From NCBI GenBank assembly GCA_002424635.1, contig DIKT01000021.1, forward strand, positions 1 through 8,079: 8,079 bases of DNA, in the 5' to 3' direction. Every line of letters begins with the position of its first letter. Position 1 is the first letter of the stretch. Positions 5,266 through 8,079 of this stretch are shown here, piece after piece. Made by a program: the position numbers and the translations under genes. This DNA comes from Desulfobulbaceae bacterium UBA5611. GTDB lineage: Bacteria > Desulfobacterota > Desulfobulbia > Desulfobulbales > Desulfocapsaceae. Below the pieces are notes generated by a model. The model saw nothing but the letters and a program-made list of their open reading frames with translations, was not told where the DNA came from and did not search any database.

Positions 5266-6687
5266 ATGCCACAAAAAGCACAGATCGTCATTATCGGACT
5301 TGGCAGTGCCGGCCTGTCAGCCTTAGGGGAGGTAAAAAAGCTCACCGATGATTTTCTGTTGGTCCAGAACGGTCCCTATGGAACTAGTTGTGCGCGCTCT
5401 GCCTGTATGCCGACGAAAACTCTCATGGAGGTCGCCAGTCTCTATCATCGGCGAAAGAACATGGCGGCCAGGGGCATTACCGGCAGCGAAGGACTCATGA
5501 TTGACCGGAGGGCAGTCCTCCAATATGTCAGGCAGCTCAGGGATGGCTTTACCAACGGCATGATTGAGAGTACCCAGCGCTACAGTGCAAAAATTATCCA
5601 GGGACAAGCGGTCTTTATTGAACCAAACGTTGTTAAAGTAGGAGAAACATTGATCACAGGTGAACGTATCATTATCGCCACCGGCTCCCGGCAAATCTTT
5701 CCGGAAGCCTGGAAAAAATTCAGCGATCTGATCCTGACTACCGAAGACATGGTCGAAGTGCCGGACTTGCCGCTCAGGATGGCGGTTATCGGTCTCGGAC
5801 CCTCAGGGCTGGAATACGCCCAGGCATTGAGCAGGCTTGGTGTCGAGGTTACGGGCTTTCAGTCTTCAGCAGCGGTGGCGCGGATCTCTGATCCTGAAGT
5901 GAATAAGGCGGTGATTGAAGCGCTGCAGCATGATTTTCCGATGGTCTTTGGGCAGCAAGTGGAAATAGAGCGTCACGATGATGGACTGCTGCTGCGAGCC
6001 GGGGAAACTGCCACCCAAGTGGATAAAGTACTGCTGACAATCGGCCGGCAGCCTAATGTTGACGGGCTTGGCCTGGAGAAAATAGGGATCAGGGTAAATG
6101 AACGAGGTCTACCTGATTTTTCCAGCCAGACCATGCAGGTTGCAGATTTACCCATCTTCATAGCTGGTGATGCCAATGGCGACCACCAGATTCTGCATGA
6201 AGCCATCGACGAAGGCCATATTGCCGGCTATAATGCGGTGCATGATATGCCGCCGCATTGCTTTAAACGCCGCGTCCCCCTGGCCATCATTTTTACTGAA
6301 CCGAATATTGCTTTTCTCGGCCGTACTTATCGTCAGCTGCAAGGGGTTGATTTCGTCATCGGCAGCTATGATTTCAGGAACCAGTCACGCGCCCGTATGT
6401 CAGGAACAAACAGGGGCATGGTGCGTCTTTATGCCGAAAGGAATGGTGGGCTGTTGTTAGGGGCGGAACTGGCGGCGCCGGACGGTGAACATCTGGCCCA
6501 TTTGCTGGCCTTGGCCATAGATCAAAAAATGACCGTGTTTGACCTTCTGACCCTGCCATTTTACCATCCGGTTATTGAGGAAGGTCTGCGGGCTGCCATC
6601 AAGGATGCTGGAGCGCAGGTCACTTGTGCACTCAAGGAGACCGATCTGCTTCTGTGCCACAGTCAGCCCAGTGATTTTCTCTGTTAA
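5266..6687 (+). CDS. Dihydrolipoamide-dehydrogenase-like FAD disulfide oxidoreductase
   Basis: The 473-residue product has the full architecture of the class I pyridine nucleotide-disulfide oxidoreductases. Seen: the FAD loop IVIIGLGSAG (residues 7-16), redox-active Cys42 and Cys47 in GTSCARSACMPTK (CX4C), an ATG(S) hinge, the NAD(P) loop IGLGPSGLEYAQAL (175-188), the second FAD motif IAGDAN (around 299-304, Asp302), and a C-terminal LPFYHPVIEEGLR with His434 and Glu439 in the spacing of the Lpd catalytic dyad. It should therefore be catalytically competent. No E1 or E2 subunit or lipoyl protein is adjacent, so its disulfide substrate is unclear; Lpd, a low-molecular-weight thiol reductase, or another disulfide reductase are all possible. 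The usual CLNVGC active-site sequence is CARSAC here, a variant I associate with non-2-oxoacid-complex Lpd-like proteins. GGAGG at 5253-5257, 8 bases before ATG 5266, favours that start over ATG 5251. Confidence 0.9.
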   Translation: MPQKAQIVIIGLGSAGLSALGEVKKLTDDFLLVQNGPYGTSCARSACMPTKTLMEVASLYHRRKNMAARGITGSEGLMIDRRAVLQYVRQLRDGFTNGMIESTQRYSAKIIQGQAVFIEPNVVKVGETLITGERIIIATGSRQIFPEAWKKFSDLILTTEDMVEVPDLPLRMAVIGLGPSGLEYAQALSRLGVEVTGFQSSAAVARISDPEVNKAVIEALQHDFPMVFGQQVEIERHDDGLLLRAGETATQVDKVLLTIGRQPNVDGLGLEKIGIRVNERGLPDFSSQTMQVADLPIFIAGDANGDHQILHEAIDEGHIAGYNAVHDMPPHCFKRRVPLAIIFTEPNIAFLGRTYRQLQGVDFVIGSYDFRNQSRARMSGTNRGMVRLYAERNGGLLLGAELAAPDGEHLAHLLALAIDQKMTVFDLLTLPFYHPVIEEGLRAAIKDAGAQVTCALKETDLLLCHSQPSDFLC

Positions 6688-6765
6688 TATAATACTAATG
6701 AGTCCTGTTCCTGGTCGTTACTGCCATAAGGCATACGCAATAATATTGATGCAAGGATGATGTCT

Positions 6766-7212
6766 ATGCCTCATTTTGGTTTGATGGATGAGAAAAATTT
6801 GACGGCAGAAGAAGCAGCCCTGCTGAGAGCCAGATTACATATACGCAGTGGCAGACGCATTTTAAAGGAGGGTAAAACGGATCTTGCTCTGTCAATACTC
6901 TACGATGCTCTCGGCCATGGCCTGAAATATTATAAGATCAAACATGACTTAGTGGTCACCATCAAGGGGGCTGATGGGGAACTGCACCAAAACGAGCTGG
7001 CCATAGCCAGAGAGTTGATGCAGTCAGGGGTTATTGCCGACCTGGATTTTATTGATCGTTTTTGTTCCTTGATCAATCAAGCGCTTGATGGTGTGGTCGC
7101 TGATTTCAATCCCGGCGAATTTTTGGCAGGTTTTGATGCAGTCATGCTCAGGCTTGGCGTGATGCCTTTTTCTGAAGATGAGTTACCTCCGGAAGAGCCT
7201 GGTAAGTCATGA
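6766..7212 (+). CDS. Uncharacterised small helical protein
   Basis: I do not recognise this 148-residue protein with confidence. It is soluble, with no signal peptide or membrane segment. It appears all-helical: a first helix rich in Ala, Leu and Arg (AEEAALLRARLHIRSGRRILKEG, about residues 15-37), then TDLALSILYDALGHGLKYYKI, a charged loop with GADGEL, a helix around ELAIARELMQSG, DLDFIDRFCSLINQALDG, and an acidic, proline-containing tail. The alternating long helices with a YDAL..G..YY segment faintly recall HEPN-type bundles or solitary TPR-like hairpins, but no RX4-6H catalytic motif is visible. Three in-frame ATGs occur at 6757, 6760 and 6766; AAGGA at 6753-6757 is correctly spaced only for 6766. 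It lies 78 bases after the flavoprotein gene and is the last + strand gene, facing the convergent radical SAM gene. Confidence 0.72.
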   Translation: MPHFGLMDEKNLTAEEAALLRARLHIRSGRRILKEGKTDLALSILYDALGHGLKYYKIKHDLVVTIKGADGELHQNELAIARELMQSGVIADLDFIDRFCSLINQALDGVVADFNPGEFLAGFDAVMLRLGVMPFSEDELPPEEPGKS

Positions 7213-7336
7213 TAGATCAGGATTCCCTTAAGCGCCTCAACAGGTGCAGAAGCTGTGACCGGACCGGACATCAGAATCTTGATGAGGGCACCAGTATTTA
7301 ATTAAAAGATAAAAAGTAATGGCCAGACAGACCTGA

Positions 7337-7361
7337 GGGGCCGTTAGTTAAGTACGGTCCC
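7337..7361. terminator. Possible bidirectional terminator hairpin between convergent genes
   Basis: ggggccgt (7337-7344) pairs with acggtccc (7354-7361) over 8 positions with one G-T wobble and a 9-base loop. It lies between the + strand gene ending at 7212 and the - strand gene ending at 7348, overlapping the last codons of the latter. No T-run follows on either strand, so this is a weak intrinsic terminator candidate or simply a GC-rich dyad. Confidence 0.35.
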
Positions 7362-8079
7362 GGTTCACAAAATTATAAAAATGGCTGTATTGAGTAATAA
7401 CGGTAAAAAAACGTCTGATCAGCTTCGGATTTATGGCCCAGGTCTTTTTTAACATTCGAAAAAAGAGAGCCCGAATAGGCGGCTTTTCATTCATTATAAA
7501 ATGTTTAAAAATTTTGCAGCCAAAGAGTAACTGCTTGGGATCAGCCTTTTTGTGCACATAAAGGTCAGTGCAGTAGTCAATATTTTTTAACCAGTTAAGT
7601 AATCTGTCTTCAAAAAGATCCGGTTGATAAATTTTCCGGAAAAGACCCCAATATAAAACGCTGAGTCTTGCCAGACTGATCTGCTTGGGAATGATATTGG
7701 TATTTAATTGCCATTCTCCTGAAAAGTTGTTGTCAGTAAGTCGTCCTTCTTTCTTTAATCTGTCGTAGAGAGTGGTATGTCGAGGGGCATTTAACAAACT
7801 TATGCCGGCGATGGGGCTGTCCGTTGCCACCAGAAAATTCTCCAGTTCGGCAAAGACGTTTTCATCATCATGATCAAAACCGACAATCAGACCAATAAAG
7901 GGTACGATACCAAAACGGGAGATTCTTCTGATCCTTTCAAAGATATCTTTCTCTAGATTTTGGCCTTTGTGTACTTCATCCAGGCTCTCTTGTCTCACCG
8001 TTTCCACGCCGAGGAACAGGACCGAGAATCGCGCATCCGCGAACATCTTCAGTAAATCATCATCATCAGCCACCTGGAC
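7348..8079 (-). CDS. B12-binding-type radical SAM protein, C-terminal part (5' end beyond window)
   Basis: The reverse-strand frame is open from the window edge to a stop at 7348-7350, giving 243 visible codons. Seen: FSVLFLGVETVRQESLDEVHKGQN, typical of the later part of the radical SAM barrel (Gly and Glu of the GxE motif around 8000-8010), then GLIVGFDHDD (GFD at 7873-7881) and SLLNAPRHTTLYDRLKKEGRL. After that comes a lysine- and aromatic-rich helical tail resembling the DUF4070 C-terminal domain of cobalamin-dependent radical SAM enzymes. The CX3CX2C iron-sulfur motif and any B12 domain would lie outside the window, so activity cannot be judged. Relatives include methyltransferases and the hopanoid enzymes of the Hpn group, but nothing visible picks one. 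A GTG at 8073 is an artificial start, because homology continues to the edge. By hand count the gene is AT-rich: 21 and 22 G+C in the blocks 7441-7500 and 7501-7560, against 41 of 60 at 901-960 in aroA. Confidence 0.85.
   Translation of the reverse strand, partial: VQVADDDDLLKMFADARFSVLFLGVETVRQESLDEVHKGQNLEKDIFERIRRISRFGIVPFIGLIVGFDHDDENVFAELENFLVATDSPIAGISLLNAPRHTTLYDRLKKEGRLTDNNFSGEWQLNTNIIPKQISLARLSVLYWGLFRKIYQPDLFEDRLLNWLKNIDYCTDLYVHKKADPKQLLFGCKIFKHFIMNEKPPIRALFFRMLKKTWAINPKLIRRFFTVITQYSHFYNFVNRDRT

Noticed and set aside
6688..6693. TATAAT after the flavoprotein stop, considered as a promoter for the small helical protein
   Set aside because: No -35-like hexamer is present 16-19 bases upstream, so it is probably chance in an AT-rich junction.
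7226..7236. Another CTTAAG preceded by CCC, resembling the edge of the foldback element
   Set aside because: The neighbouring bases do not match the element's GACACCC end beyond CCC and there is no partner repeat nearby; coincidence of a short palindrome.
1..8079. CRISPR array, tRNA, rRNA, riboswitch or phage/defence module
   Set aside because: I looked for regularly spaced repeats, T-loop-like sequences and known defence motifs on both strands and found none.

Overview
The window looks like a chromosomal segment of a Gram-negative bacterium, most plausibly a deltaproteobacterium (Desulfobacterota, for example a Desulfobulbales or Desulfuromonadales relative). This is an inference from the aroE-aroA pairing, the style of the AroA and radical-SAM proteins, and an IS remnant resembling transposases I associate with that group. 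No rRNA, tRNA or other firm taxonomic marker is present.

Layout: (1) 1-1758 holds the end of a shikimate dehydrogenase gene (cut by the window edge) followed 3 bases later by a complete aroA. These encode two consecutive enzymes around shikimate in aromatic amino acid synthesis (AroE makes shikimate; after its phosphorylation AroA adds the enolpyruvyl group). (2) 1759-2497 has no intact gene. It holds small inverted repeats, a strong-looking sigma70-type promoter (TTGTAA, 18 bases, TATAAT) and, at 2043-2285, a decayed N-terminus of an IS1182/IS5-like transposase. (3) 2498-7212 is a run of five genes on the + strand: an exported TPR-type protein with a striking set of histidine motifs, two different small VOC-fold (glyoxalase-like) proteins, an orphan dihydrolipoamide-dehydrogenase-like flavoprotein, and a small helical protein I do not recognise. 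Gaps are 57 to 78 bases except between the two VOC genes. (4) A convergent gene on the - strand (7348 to beyond 8079) encodes the C-terminal part of a B12-type radical SAM protein and is much more AT-rich than the rest.

The most interesting object is a 142-base miniature inverted-repeat (foldback) element at 4643-4784, flanked by TTAA duplications. It sits exactly on the stop codon of the first VOC gene. Removing it and one TTAA copy restores a 16-base gap between the two VOC genes, so it appears to have split a tight operon without damaging either reading frame. Nearly the whole element is self-complementary around its centre, so a transcript crossing it would fold into one long hairpin.

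The + strand genes 4202-7212 may form a redox or small-molecule detoxification operon (VOC proteins plus a disulfide flavoenzyme), but no substrate can be assigned from the sequence. I found no CRISPR array, tRNA, rRNA, phage module or obvious defence system.
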